Assembly: GCA_000611775.1 (NCBI GenBank)
Contig: KK106981.1
Location: 248,001-312,000, forward strand
Direction: 5' to 3'
From: Umbilicaria muhlenbergii
Lineage: Eukaryota > Ascomycota > Lecanoromycetes > Umbilicariales > Umbilicariaceae
Length of the DNA: 64,000 nt
The notes under the pieces were generated by a model, which did not search any database, was not told where the DNA came from, and saw only the letters and a list, made by a program, of their open reading frames with translations. The position numbers and the translations under genes were made by a program. Shown one piece after another: positions 13,806 through 25,598 of this stretch (positions are counted from its first letter, which is position 1; every line of letters starts with the position of its first letter).

Positions 13806-16800
13806 ATGTCTATTCTTCATCACAACATGGCAAACTCTTCTTCTGCTCCGTATGGAAACACATTTGGTCCTGCGGAGCCTGGGGTTTTCGATTTCACGAG
13901 TCTCTTCGAGAATACGATTCTTTCTATCCTACCGTCTGGCATCTTGTTGCTATTTCTTCCGGTGCGCTTGATATGGTTGTATTCGCAACCGCGAAAGGTT
14001 TCTGGCAGCTCCCTTCATGGCAATAAAATGGTACGATAGACTCTCTGTAGGCAATATGCCAATATTTTCGTTTGTGTCTGGGTGAAGTTATCTTCCTCGG
14101 TGGGCCTAGGAGAAGCAGCCGAAGACCAAACTCATATTTCGTACGGCGGACTGACACCTTTCCTAGCTCTTTCTAGCTGTCTTCACTGCTATGCAGCTTG
14201 TCCTGCTCATCCTGTGGACCAGATCTTCTACACCACAACTGCATGCAACGCTCGCTGCAACGGCGCTTACTTTTGTGGATGCGTTGGCTCTATTGATTTT
14301 ATCCCACTCGGAACATGTTCACTCTACTAAACCTTCCGCACTCATCAATGTGTACCTGCTCTTATCCTGTTTATTAGACATTCCGCGTGCCAGGACGCTA
14401 TGGATTGGCGGTGACAGGTCCATCGCAGCAGTCTTCAGTAGTAGTCTTGGTGTGAAACTTCTCATACTCGTTACCGAAGCCATGGAGAAGCGGGATATTC
14501 TCCTTTCTCGATATCAGCATTATCCTCCCGAGGCGACAAGTGGAATATATAGCCGCAGCTTCTTTTGGTGGCTCAACAGCCTTTTCAAATCTGGTTTCCG
14601 CAAGTCACTTAGCAACGATGATCTCTACCCAATAGATGATGCGATGACATCTACTGTCCTACGGACCCACTTACAGAACGTTTGGAATGCGTCTAAGAAA
14701 GAAGGCTCTCATGCCTTGCTCTGGTCCACATTGAAAGCCCTGCGAGGACCGTTGGGTTATTGCGTCTTTCCGCGCTTGTGTTTGACGGGATTCAAGTATA
14801 CCCAGCCGTTTCTAATCGCCAGGACAATCAGCTTTATCAATTCGCCCCATCAACCAGACAATATAGGATGGGGTCTTACAGCAGCCTATGGAATTGTTTT
14901 CCTTGGTCAAGCTGTTGCGAACGGGTCATACTACCATATGGTATATAGGTTTGTCACCTCGCTCCGCGGATCTTTGGTGAGCATGATCTACAATAAAACC
15001 GTCGATTTGAGCATTACCGCCATGGATGAATCGGCAGCCGTCACCTTAATGTCAACTGACACCGAGACGATATGCCTCGCATTCGTCTCAGTCCACGAGA
15101 TATGGGTGGTCCCCATTGAAACAGGTCTCGCTTTTTGGCTAATTCAGAGGCAAGTCGGATCTGCTTTCGCGGCAGTTGCGTTGGTTGCCACTATAGGGGT
15201 TGTCACTGCGATTTGGCTATCACGTTTTATGGGTACGGCCCAAAAGCGTTGGATTCAGGCAATCCAAACTCGTATAGATACTACCGCCTCCATGCTTGGG
15301 TCGATGAAAGCTGTGAAAATGCTAGGATTCACAGATATCCTTGCAAGTATGGTTCAAGGACTTCGAGTGAGTGAACTCACTCTATCTGGGTTATTCAGAC
15401 GTCTTACATGTGTTCGTGTTTTCCTTGGTAAGACATTCCCTCGTTCAGACAGTCCATTACTCACGAATTCACAGGAAATAGCATGCTACTTCTCGGGCCT
15501 CTCGCCACACTCGCCGTCTATGTCATCATCGCCAGTGCCACTGGCACCAAGTTAGATACGGCAAAGGCTTACACATCGCTAAGTCTGATATCTCTTTTGG
15601 CCGACCCTTTGAACAACATGATCTCTTCTATCCCTCGACTTGTAGGGTCAATGGCTTGTTTCGACCGTATCCAGGCCTTTCTCAAATCCGAGGCTCGTCG
15701 AGATCATCGCTTGCCACTGAACCAAGCTGCCGAAGACGATTACCCTGGAACAATGAATGGAGCCGACATCGAGCTAAAGTCGATGCCAAGAAAGGCTACA
15801 GCGTCTGGGCAGACCCAAATTAGCTCTGCGCTTATAGAGGTTCAAAACGCCAGCTTTTCCTGGAACGTTGGTGGACAGCCCGTATTACAGGACGTTAGTT
15901 TCACAATCAAACGCTATCAATTCACTTTCATCATTGGCCCAGTTGGAAGTGGCAAAAGTACTCTGCTCAAAGGACTTCTGGGGGAGACATCATCTTCGCG
16001 TGGTTTCGTCTACAGCGGCTGCTTTGAAGCCGCATATGCCGAGCAGACTTCATGGATTCAGAACGGCACTATCCAGCAGAACATACTAGGCATATCAAGC
16101 TTTGACCAGCCATGGTATACAACAGTAGTACGTGCATGTGCTCTTGAACAGGACATCCTAAACTTTCCCAAGGGTCACTCAACCCTTGTGGGAAGTGCAG
16201 GCATCTCTTTGAGTGGTGGTCAAAAACAGAGACTAGCCATAGCCAGGGCGGTCTATTCTAGGAAGAGCTTAGTGATGTTGGACGACGTCTTCTCCGGGCT
16301 TGACGGCAGCACCGAGGAAAAAATCTTCAGTCGTCTACTAGGCAAGCAAGGTCTATTACGCAAAAATCATGTTACTGTCATTCTTGTAACACACGCAGGT
16401 ACGGTCCCCAAAGAAAGCGTTGACGGAACTTTTCCACCCATTAAAGAAAAGGATATGCTAATCTTCGCTAGTCTCACGTTTACCATATGCCGACCATATC
16501 ATATCCTTTGACAGTACCGGCCATATCACAGAGCAAGGGACCTTTGATCAGTTGAAAGATGCTGGTGGTTATATTCAGAACCTTGCGACCAAGCACAAAG
16601 TCGAGGAAGAAAAAGTTGACGACGAAATGCCAGTCACACAGACCCTACCCCACGGCGATGTGGTTGCTCAAAATGCAGCAGCGGAATTGATTCGGCCGGT
16701 TGGAGATCTGGCAGTCTACAAATACTACTTTAGATCCGTCGGCTGGCTCCGTACTTTGCTGTTTCTTGTACTGGCAGTACTTTTCGGTGTCAGCAATGGC

Positions 16801-18408
16801 ATGACCCAGCTACTGCTAACGTATTGGACGGATGCGGTAGCAGTGGATGGGAACTCCGTTAACGCCTTCTACTTGGGCATGTACGGCCTACTGGCTGGTA
16901 TCTCTACTCTGGGTTTGATGGGTGCTGCCTGGCAATATCTTATCATCATGCTTCCCAAAAGCGCCGAAAGTCTACACAAGAGTCTCTTACAAACAGTAAT
17001 GGCCGCGCCGTTATCATTCTTCACCGCGACGGATACTGGAGAGATCACCAACAGGTTCAGTCAAGACATGTCTATTGTCGACATGGAAATACCATATGCG
17101 TTTATTGACCTTAATATCAGCGCTGTAACGTGCATCGTGGGAGCTGTGCTCATGTGCTTATCTGCTGGCTACTTTGCGGCGGTAATGCCTCCCGTCTTCC
17201 TCATGATGTGGGTGCTGCAAAAGTACTACCTGAGAACATCACGACAGATGCGTATACTCGACATTGAAGCCAAATCACCATTATACTTACAATTCATCGA
17301 GTCTCTGTCCGGCCTCTCCACCATCCGGGCATTCGGATGGGCGGCAGATTTCGAAGAAAAGAACCTCGAGTTGCTAGACAACTCGCAAAAGCCTTACTAC
17401 CTGCTCTTATGCATACAACGCTGGCTTGCGCTCATTCTGGATCTGATGGTCGGTGTCCTCGCCGTCTTGTTGATGAGTCTCATTGTCAAACTCCGGAATG
17501 AGATCAGTGCCGGATACGTTGGTCTAGCCCTCCTCAACGTGATGACCTTCAACGAATCTCTAACCTACATCATCAAATGCTGGACAGCCCTAGAGACCTC
17601 AATCGGTGCCATAGCGCGGCTCAAGAGCTTCGTCGAAAACACCGCCACCGAAAACCTGCCACCAGAGATCCAATCCGTCCCTGAAAACTGGCCCCTACAT
17701 GGCGCCATCGAATTCCGCAACGTCTCCGCTTCCTACACCGCCAACTCCGACCTCGTCATCCGCAACCTCAACATGTCCGTCCGCGCCGGGCAAAAAATCG
17801 GCATCTGCGGCCGAAGCGGCAGCGGCAAAAGCTCCCTGATCACCCTCCTCTTCCGCATGCTCGAAGTGACTCCCGACTCCTCCATCACCATCGACGGCAT
17901 CGACATCACGACCCTCCCCCGGCAAGAAGTACGGGCTCGACTAAACGCCATCCCGCAAGAGCCCTTCTTCATCAAAGGCAGCGTGCGCGAAAACGCCGAC
18001 CCCACCCACCAGCACTCGGACGACGCCGTCATCGCCGCGCTCGCGAAAGTCGACCTCTGGCACCTCGTCCGTGACAAGGGCGGGCTCGACACAGTCCTCG
18101 ACGCCGAATATTTCTCGCACGGCCAACGCCAACTCTTCTGCCTTGCGCGCGCTATCCTGCGGAAATCTAAAGTCGTGGTTTTAGACGAAGCGACCAGTAG
18201 TGTTGACGCATTGTCCGACGAGTTGATGCAGCGGGTTATAAGGAGCGAGTTTGCGGAGTGTACGGTGCTGGCGGTGGCGCATCGGTTGGATACGATTTTG
18301 GACTTTGATCGGGTGGCGCTGCTGGAGGCGGGGGAGTTGGTGGAGTTTGGGGAGCCGGGGGGGTTGTTGGCCGGGGGAAGTCGGTTTAGGGAGTTGTATC
18401 TTTCTTGA
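13806..18408 (+). CDS. ABC-C (MRP-type) full-length transporter
   Basis: An ATP-driven exporter of the multidrug-resistance-associated class, in plasma or vacuolar membrane; the substrate is unknown. Exons 13806-14030, 14167-15427, 15475-16398 and 16472-18408 join in frame to 1,448 residues, typical of fungal ABC-C. The order is a short N-terminal membrane region (TMD0-like), TMD1, NBD1, TMD2, NBD2. NBD1 has Walker A GPVGSGKST, signature LSGGQKQR and Walker B VMLDDVFS, where Asp replaces the catalytic Glu as is usual for ABC-C. NBD2 has Walker A GRSGSGKSS, the variant signature SHGQRQL and Walker B VVLDEATSS. One competent and one degenerate ATP site are therefore expected. The start could also be the ATG at 13827 (MANSSSAPYG). 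No biosynthetic genes flank it, so a cluster role is not supported. Confidence 0.93.
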
Positions 18409-20613
18409 GGGGGGGAGGGGAGGTGCGGAAGGGGGTGGAGGTTGTGGGGTTGGGTGGTGTGGTTTGGCTGGGTTGAGAAACCCTTTTCGTGGGGGACTTT
18501 TCAGTCGACAGTTTTTAAGCCTCGACGGCGACTTCACGCGGAAGATTCCCTTTCTACCCGGATTATTTCTTGATCATGTGTTTTGGATGGTGGAGTTTAC
18601 TCGATCTATCTACCCAACTCTGGTGGTCATTCATTTGAAATCCCATTAGATCTTTTCGGTTCGGCTCTGGCGATTGAGCTGCTTCAAGGAAGAATCCTTA
18701 CGAAAAGATTAGGTACAACCATTGGTGTAGTGAGAAGAAATGTCGTGGGCGAATAGAGGTAGGAGAATAAGGGTTTATCATGCAGATCTCTTCAAGGTTA
18801 TTGATGCTGAAGAAGACTAGGCTCGGTGCAGAGCGTATTTAGGAGATGTCTTTGATGAAACAGGCAGTTCGTGCAATGATGTTACTCGAGCGGGTACTCA
18901 GCGATAATATACCGGGGTTGTATCATAACGTTATGCTAACATTTTCCTATGCAAATTATACAGCAACGCTCCAAATCAAAGTCTTGCGAGGTTACGTATG
19001 AAGCTTATGGTACATACTACTGCGCTATGCACGATTCTGAAACCCATGCACTATAAATCCAAACATTATAAAGGGAGAATCCAGTACATTGTTAGCCTTC
19101 AGACCTACAGACTTTGATACTACAATACCATAAGGTGATGAGCTCTGCAAAGTCCAACAGCTGAGTAGAACCGAAAAGGTGTTCTCAGAAAAGGAGTGGT
19201 AGAATCCAATGGATGACTTGTATGAACGATAGGTGGGTACCAACGCAGTACGCTAAAGCACAAGAAATGCAAATGCAAAGAGATCATAGGAAAGATCTCC
19301 ATGGTACAGCAGAGTGAGCAAGATCCGCATATTAACCTAGCAAAAGGACCAGGAAGTCAGTTCCACCGACAGAAGCGAAAAGGCAGCTTTGAATTTCTGT
19401 ATGGATTCATAGGAGGCATTGAAAAGACCCGGTAGTGATATGTGCCGGCTGCTATCGGTGAGAAACGATCTTCAACCAGCAGCACCAACCATTTTGAAGG
19501 ACGTATCCAAAGGTTTTGGTGCGACAACTTGAGGATCATGCAGAAGTTGTGCTTGATCCCCGTTAGGAGTTGCTGGCCAAAAGGAATGCATGGTGCGGTT
19601 GAGTTGAGTACCATTTTCGGACTCTACTGGCCAAATGAAGCTGCAATTGCGACGATCATTGCTGATCTGATACAACAAGACGCAGACATGCGTAAGGCTT
19701 GATGCAGATCATTCGACGTAGAGTGGGAGCGAGTTGTCAGTCGTCGATGAAAAGGATACAGAACTCGCTCGCCCACAACAGTCGTATGTGCAAGTATGGT
19801 ATATATCTTGAAACTAGGGAATTTGGTTTTCTTCGAACTTGGCGTGGAGTCACGAAGTAACGAACTTCCAGAAGGCTAAACCTTGCGTTAGAGAGCATGA
19901 GAGCGTTCAAGTCTGTCTGAGAAGTTCAAAGATACTTACTTCTCATCAGCATAGAGGACTTGAGGCCTAGATGGCTTCCTGGATATTCCAAGCCCGTAAC
20001 ACTGATTAGCCGTCAGAAAGCCGAGTTACGTCGTCTACCGCTTCACAAAACCGCCATCCAAATTCCCGGGAGAACCTCGTGGCAGACAAGCTCCTGGTAG
20101 CAGATCTCATGGAAATCATGCCCGGTGCTTGGAAATTCTTCCAGCGACCGAGCCCTTGGAATCTCATGTAGTCGCGCATGTACATTCCTCGCTGGTGGGG
20201 TATGTGTCATTGAGAACGATCTCCCGTAAGCAAATCCGTGCATAGCATACATCTCGCTCATCCAGTGCATTTCAGATTGGCGAATCTAACCTGTAAATGT
20301 ATGGATGTTACAGTCTGGAGTTGGCAAATTTCGCACAAACTATCTGTGACTCCCCGTAAGTACAGCAGATTGATCGCTGATGGACGGGGACTCGACCATA
20401 CCCTGAAATTTCTGAGGGAAAGACCGGCCCATGCGGAGAAAACCTCATGGCCGAGCCAACAGAGAGTTGCTCAGCAGCGGCAAACAGGATTTCTGCATTT
20501 TGCATCTGCAGCTGCATTTGTCGTTACCGAAGACCCGAAGAAGACACGATCAACGAAACGATGACCTTTTCGGTATGTACGCACATGCATGCATGCGGAT
20601 GTAACAGAAGGCA

Positions 20614-20642
20614 AGGTAGGTAGGTAAGGTAAGGTAAGGTAA
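20614..20642. repeat. GGTAA/GGTA microsatellite
   Basis: A short tandem run of GGTA then GGTAA units, about 30 bp, inside the gene-poor block. Confidence 0.8.
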
Positions 20643-23144
20643 CCACGAGGATTGACGCATGATGCAGGACGCTGAAGGAACACAAAACGGTTGTCATGAC
20701 TAACAGAGCGTGGAATGCTTGGCTCGCAAATATCTCGGCGAGGAATGATCGACGTCAGGCTCCGTGCCCAGCGCGCGTTAGTCGCTCAGCCGGGATCGGG
20801 GAGAGGGCGGGACGCCAATGGGAACTACTTTAACTACTTTGGCGGCACCCTAAATCAATTCCCCACATCACCACTGCCGTTGGCTGTAAAACCTGCCCTG
20901 GCTGCCTGGAAGACGCACCAAGCACGACGCAAGTCCTTCTGCCGCCGCAAATTGCATCGCCATCTCATCTTCTCACAAAGATCGAGATTCTTTGGCCTTG
21001 CCAGGGCCTACAGCTCTCCTCAACAGTGTAATCTTACACAAGCCAGCTGCATCCCTCATCGGCCTTACGTCCGTTGAGAGCTTGTTCCCAGCTGCACACG
21101 GCAGGTAAAAACAGGGAAGATCACCCTGTCTCTGTGCACGTGGATCTCATATTTCTGTATTGGTTATGCAAGGGCACGCCATGCTGTTACGCAGCATCTG
21201 AGCATTTCCTGGAAAATTGAAACTTTTTTCCAACAAAAACCAGCCAATGAAGTCTCTTCTCCATACGTGTCAACATTACAGCTTTCACTCGCCATGTGGC
21301 CGACTTTGTTCCTGATGAGCGCGCAGTTCTCGTGTTATGACCTTGATAAAAGACTCCGGGGTAGGCTTCTACTCTGTCACCGCTTTTGACAGTCCAGGCA
21401 ATTTCTGCCGCTACCCCACGTCTCCTCATTCGGGCTGTCCGACAGGCTTGAGGCTTGCCGGTGGCTAGCCCCGCTACTTGGTCAACTACATGCGCTTTTG
21501 GGTATCCTCCATGAGCTAGAAGACTGTGTTGCGGCACGGCCAGGAACCAGGATTCGCTCAGAGGTGAGAGATCCGATGATTGCTTGACAATGGCAACCAC
21601 GATGACATTGTTGGCTTCGCCAAGATGATTCTTCCTGAAGTGGAGTCCTCTCCGCAGCTGCTACCGGTGTGGCTTGACCACTCAGTCACCAGATGAGAAA
21701 CCGCCAAGTGTTTCCACTATGGATTAGGTCCCTTTGTCTCCGGGAACGTGGCCTAATCCGCACGAGGGCTTGCGGGGCGCGTCTTCTTCCATTTTGTGTG
21801 GCGTTAAAACACATACGTGCCGGTCAAACTGCGCAAGCGAAGTGTTGTTCTCACCGCTTGCGGCTCCAAAGTCTGGTAAATACCTCATCTAACCCTGCCG
21901 GCATCCACTCATACGCGTCGAAGTGACGACCATACCGCTGTTAGTGCTTTGGGATGTCTAGAGAACAATAGCAGTACTGAGAGCTATGTCCTTAATGTTC
22001 TATTGCTTGCTAAGTGCGAAGAGGAAGCTTGCATGATGGTATTACTGATCAATGTTCGTTCTGGACCTGCATCACCAACCTTCGAGCCTGGTATCGACGG
22101 CAGAAACAGGTCGATGGCCTTACCGAAACGTTGCAGGCTTCAAGTTGGATGTGTTTGCACAATCTGCATGGTTCGGGCGGGTAATTCCCCCACGAGTTGC
22201 AGTTGTTACGTGCCTCGTGATTCCTTCAATTTGGGCTTAAGGGGAAGCTTGACAAGTCGTTACTTTCGGGATCCATATTTGCATCCACCTTCTACGCCAC
22301 CAGAATCGCCACTTCAGTCCACGCGCTGGGCCTTACTTTCGTACCCTCGTTCAAATTGGGCAGAGCCGAACCTCAAGCCACCACCATGCAGGCCTAAAGC
22401 CCTAGGGTACGTGTGGTCGACAGAGATTCTTGGCTTCGCGTGCAACTTACGGAAGCATAGTGGAATTTCTGGTAAGAACAGCTTGCATATGTTCGTCTGC
22501 CTCGCGCCTGGGCCGTAACGCAATCATTGTGGTCCCAGGGATTCAACGGTCAGAGCTCAAGGTTCATTCAGCCTTGACTGGCATTGCCGCACTAAGCTCA
22601 GACTGATGCGCTTCGTTTGACTCTCCGGACGGCAAATGGCCTTCGTGTTGGTAGCTTCCTGGATAATGCAATCCGAGCAGCGGCTCAAAATGATATCTTT
22701 TCTGTACCCTTCAGAAGGCACTCTGTGTGTAAAACGAGAGCAGTGGTGGCAGACCTGGTCTTCAGGCGGTGGGACTCCTCTGGCCAACTGATCCTGGTCG
22801 TTGGTGTGCAAAGGTCCTCCAAGGCTTGGCAATCGATCAACGTCCACTTTGGTGTCCCCCTGCTTGCAAGGCTAAAGGCCAAGTTTATTGACCTTCAGCG
22901 CGTACAGCAACGGCTTCTTCGCTTGACTTGCAGACGCCGCTGACGACAAGCTGAAAGGATGGAACGCAAATTGGTGCTCTGAGGCTTCTGGATGGACGGC
23001 GGGTAGTCATTCTGGGGCAGGTCGGGAAGATAGTTCCATGCAGCACAATATTGGATGATGCTCAGAACGTTCTGCTTCGGTTGGGGACGAGAATGCAGCA
23101 TGTGACATTCAGCACGAGAGGGAGGCCCAGGCGCCTAGAGAGAA

Positions 23145-23150
23145 TATAAA
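23145..23150 (+). promoter_or_regulatory. TATA box of the secreted-protein gene
   Basis: TATAAA, 136 bp upstream of the ATG at 23286 and followed by a CT-rich leader, as in strongly expressed fungal genes. Confidence 0.5.
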
Positions 23151-23285
23151 GAGGGCTTTGATCCCCCTTGATTTGAATCCTCATCCTCTCGCTCCTCAAT
23201 CAAGCAGCATCAGGCCTAGCCGCAATCACTCCACCACCTTGCCTAACGACCATCCAGTCCAGTCACTTGCATCCCTTCGACAATC

Positions 23286-24151
23286 ATGAAGAGCCTCATC
23301 TACGGCGCTATTGCCCTAATCTCGGTCACCTCGACCTTCGCCGCGCCTACCGCCGAGCCCGTTACAGAGCTCGAGAAACGGACTGCTGTCTGGCAGCCAG
23401 GCAACAAGCAGCCATGTCCGCTTTCCCTACCCCATTGGTCAACGGAATATACTGAACGGCGTTGCAGGGAAGCTCCAGTGTCATTGCCCTAACCACCCGG
23501 TTGTTCACAAGAAGAACCTCTGCACCAAGCCAGGGCCCATCGCCGAAGTCGATCTGATCCTGGGTGTCAACGTCAATATCAGTGCAGAAGTTGATCTCCT
23601 GGTCTCCTTGGACGTCGGCGTCAACGCCAATGTTTACGCCTTTGACCTGCTCGACGTTGCACTTGACGTCGAAGCTGACGTTAACCTCGAGCTTGCCGGC
23701 CCCACCAAAGGACTCTTGGACATCTGTGTTCTCGGCAAAGTCCAGCTCCCGCCCACCTGGATCACCGTCGACATCAACGCCTACGTCGTCACCCCCATCT
23801 TCCAGGTCTTGGCTCTCGTAGATCTCACCCTCAGCTTCTTCGAGCACAACCACTGGTGGCAACCACCGAAGGGATACCAGTGGATCTGCTACCCAGATGG
23901 CAACGGTGGATACAACGTCGGTGTAAGTATCCATACCACTCCATCGAAACATCCGCGGTCCGGTCAAAGCTGACTAGATCTCTTCTTATTCATAGGCATG
24001 GGACGGCAAGAAGGCTTCCGCTCCCGCAGGCTACTTTACCATCCAGATCCTCCTCCAGGCTCAGATCCAACTTTGGGTCGGCCTCAGTGCCAGCTTGGTG
24101 GCGACTATCAACTCTTTGGGCGCCACCCTCGGCTCGCTCCTCGGGTGGTAG
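23286..24151 (+). CDS. Small secreted protein, Kex2-processed, amphipathic beta repeats
   Basis: Family not recognised. Exons 23286-23415, 23468-23922 and 23996-24151 join to 246 residues ending SLLGW. Residues 1-19 are a clean signal peptide (cut after FA-A), followed by a propeptide ending in the Kex2 site LEKR. The mature part begins with a small cysteine patch (LQCHCP, NLCTKP). About 60 residues then alternate Val/Leu with Asp/Asn (such as LGVNVNISAEVDLLVSLDV), a pattern suited to amphipathic beta strands. A WW/Cys segment (HNHWWQPP, WICYPDGNGGY) and a hydrophobic C-terminus follow. Intron 1 uses GTCCGC..TTGCAG, chosen because it alone links the signal peptide to the long downstream frame. 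Probable roles are cell surface, biofilm or effector; this is inference. Confidence 0.8.
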
Positions 24152-25598
24152 AGCGATTCGCCTCGCGACTGCAGCTCGCTGCGCGATAATCGCTCAAGCA
24201 CGCTGGATAGGAATTATGAGGCGGCAGGTAGTGTGGGATGTAAGCAAACGTATTGACTGGGGGATTTGGCCTGGCTGCGATAGGAGACACAGACTGACCG
24301 TTCTTTCATTAACGGCGGATTTCGAATGCTGGAGATGGCTTTCTTGATTTTCAGTCTCTCGTTTAGTAGTAGTACAGTACACATAATTGCACTAAATAAC
24401 TTTGTCTTCTAACTCAACGGTGCCTTTCCCATCTGTGAATAACCCGGAATTCTTGCATATGCAAAATGCATAGCGACACTCTCACCCCTGCATCTCAGTC
24501 GGTTGAAGAAGCCGACGCGGCACTCGATTGCATTGCCGTCGGCTCGTACAACCGACATGCATCAGGCGTGTCGACATACATGTAGTCAGGAAAAGGGGGC
24601 AATAAAGCAGGATCTCCTCAAATCCTGTTTCCACTGCCCAAGAATCATAAAAAGACTTGGTCGAACGTTCAATTGTGGAAACAGTAAACGCTACAAATCT
24701 TCGCCCCATCTGCGCTCCAAAATCTGATATATCGTTCCCACCCCGCAGTCCCCCTGCCTCCTTCCAGAACCCCCGCACCTGCACCCGCGCTCAACCTAAA
24801 CATAGCTACCTCCCCCGTCGGCCCCTTGCATGCGGTCCAATCGCCACAATCCCCCCCCTTGGGCCCGTCCATCTGTCTTCAGCCCCACGCGTGCGCCGGC
24901 AACGGCATGGCGGAACGCTCAACACTCATACAGGGCAGGAGACTAGATGCGAATGCGGGGGTGACCGCGGGGGGGGCGACTGAGATGCGGTTATGCATGC
25001 AGGCGCGTGTGATGGCGATCGGGATTGGGGAAGGTGTAAAACTCGTATTGAGGTGGAGATTGGGGTTTCGAGTATGGATGGGTTGGGGATGGGAAAGGTG
25101 GGAAATGGGGGGATTGGAACGGGAGGTGGGGGGAAGTGGGAAGGGGAAAGGGGAAGGGGGAGTGATGTGGGCCAAGCAGAGACAACGGCGGCGGTGTACG
25201 AGGAGGGGTTGTGGAGAGGTTGAGGTAGAGGTAGGGGTGTTTGAGCGGATTGAGATCTAACGGGCGCCTGGAGAAGATTCTGCTGGAGAAGGTTCTTGAA
25301 GAAGGTTCTGTTGAAGAAGGTTCTTGAAGAAGGTTCTACAGCATGCGTGTTGGCAAGGGGGGAATCCTTAGGGGATGGGCTTGTAGTAAGCCAGAGCAAA
25401 GCAACCTGCACGACATTTAACCGCTGCCGTGATGCTCTGGCAAGGGATCATAATCTTAGAAATAGTCATCGCGTCATAAACAGGGTATACGAAACTCCAG
25501 TGCGGTAAGTTCCAGATCCGCCAAAACAAAACCAGGTCATCCTCATCGCCTTCCCATTTCTCCCTCACTCTCATCCAGTATACCTATACACCGACCCC
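24152..25598. other. Intergenic with strand-asymmetric C-rich then G-rich blocks
   Basis: The plus strand is C-rich at about 24720-24890 and strongly G-rich and C-poor at about 24950-25240. Open frames on the opposite strand across this zone are pure composition artefacts. No gene is recognised. Confidence 0.5.
25271..25337. repeat. GAAGAAGGTTCT tandem repeat
   Basis: Four to five imperfect copies of a 12-15 bp unit (GAAGAAGGTTCTTG and variants) in direct orientation. Confidence 0.8.

Larger units (their letters stand above)
18409..23285. other. Gene-poor 4.9 kb block
   Basis: No ORF here has a recognisable domain, a good start context or splice-supported extension. The longest (21949-22518 plus, 189 codons; 21187-21600 minus, 137 codons) look like chance frames. 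Base composition is mixed, without an obvious transposon end or terminal repeat. It may hold a decayed element too old to read, or non-coding RNA. It ends in the promoter of the secreted-protein gene. Confidence 0.45.

Noticed and set aside
13806-18408. A secondary-metabolite cluster around the ABC-C transporter
   Set aside because: No synthase, P450 or regulator nearby. The FMO and MATE genes are 40 kb away among unrelated genes.
21187-21600. 137-codon minus-strand ORF
   Set aside because: Random-looking composition with no start or promoter support.
21949-22518. 189-codon plus-strand ORF in the gene-poor block
   Set aside because: No domain, no coherent hydrophobic pattern and no splice-supported extension. 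It looks like a chance frame.
23362-23967. 201-codon minus-strand acidic ORF
   Set aside because: Antisense to the secreted-protein gene; the Asp/Val runs mirror its sense codons.
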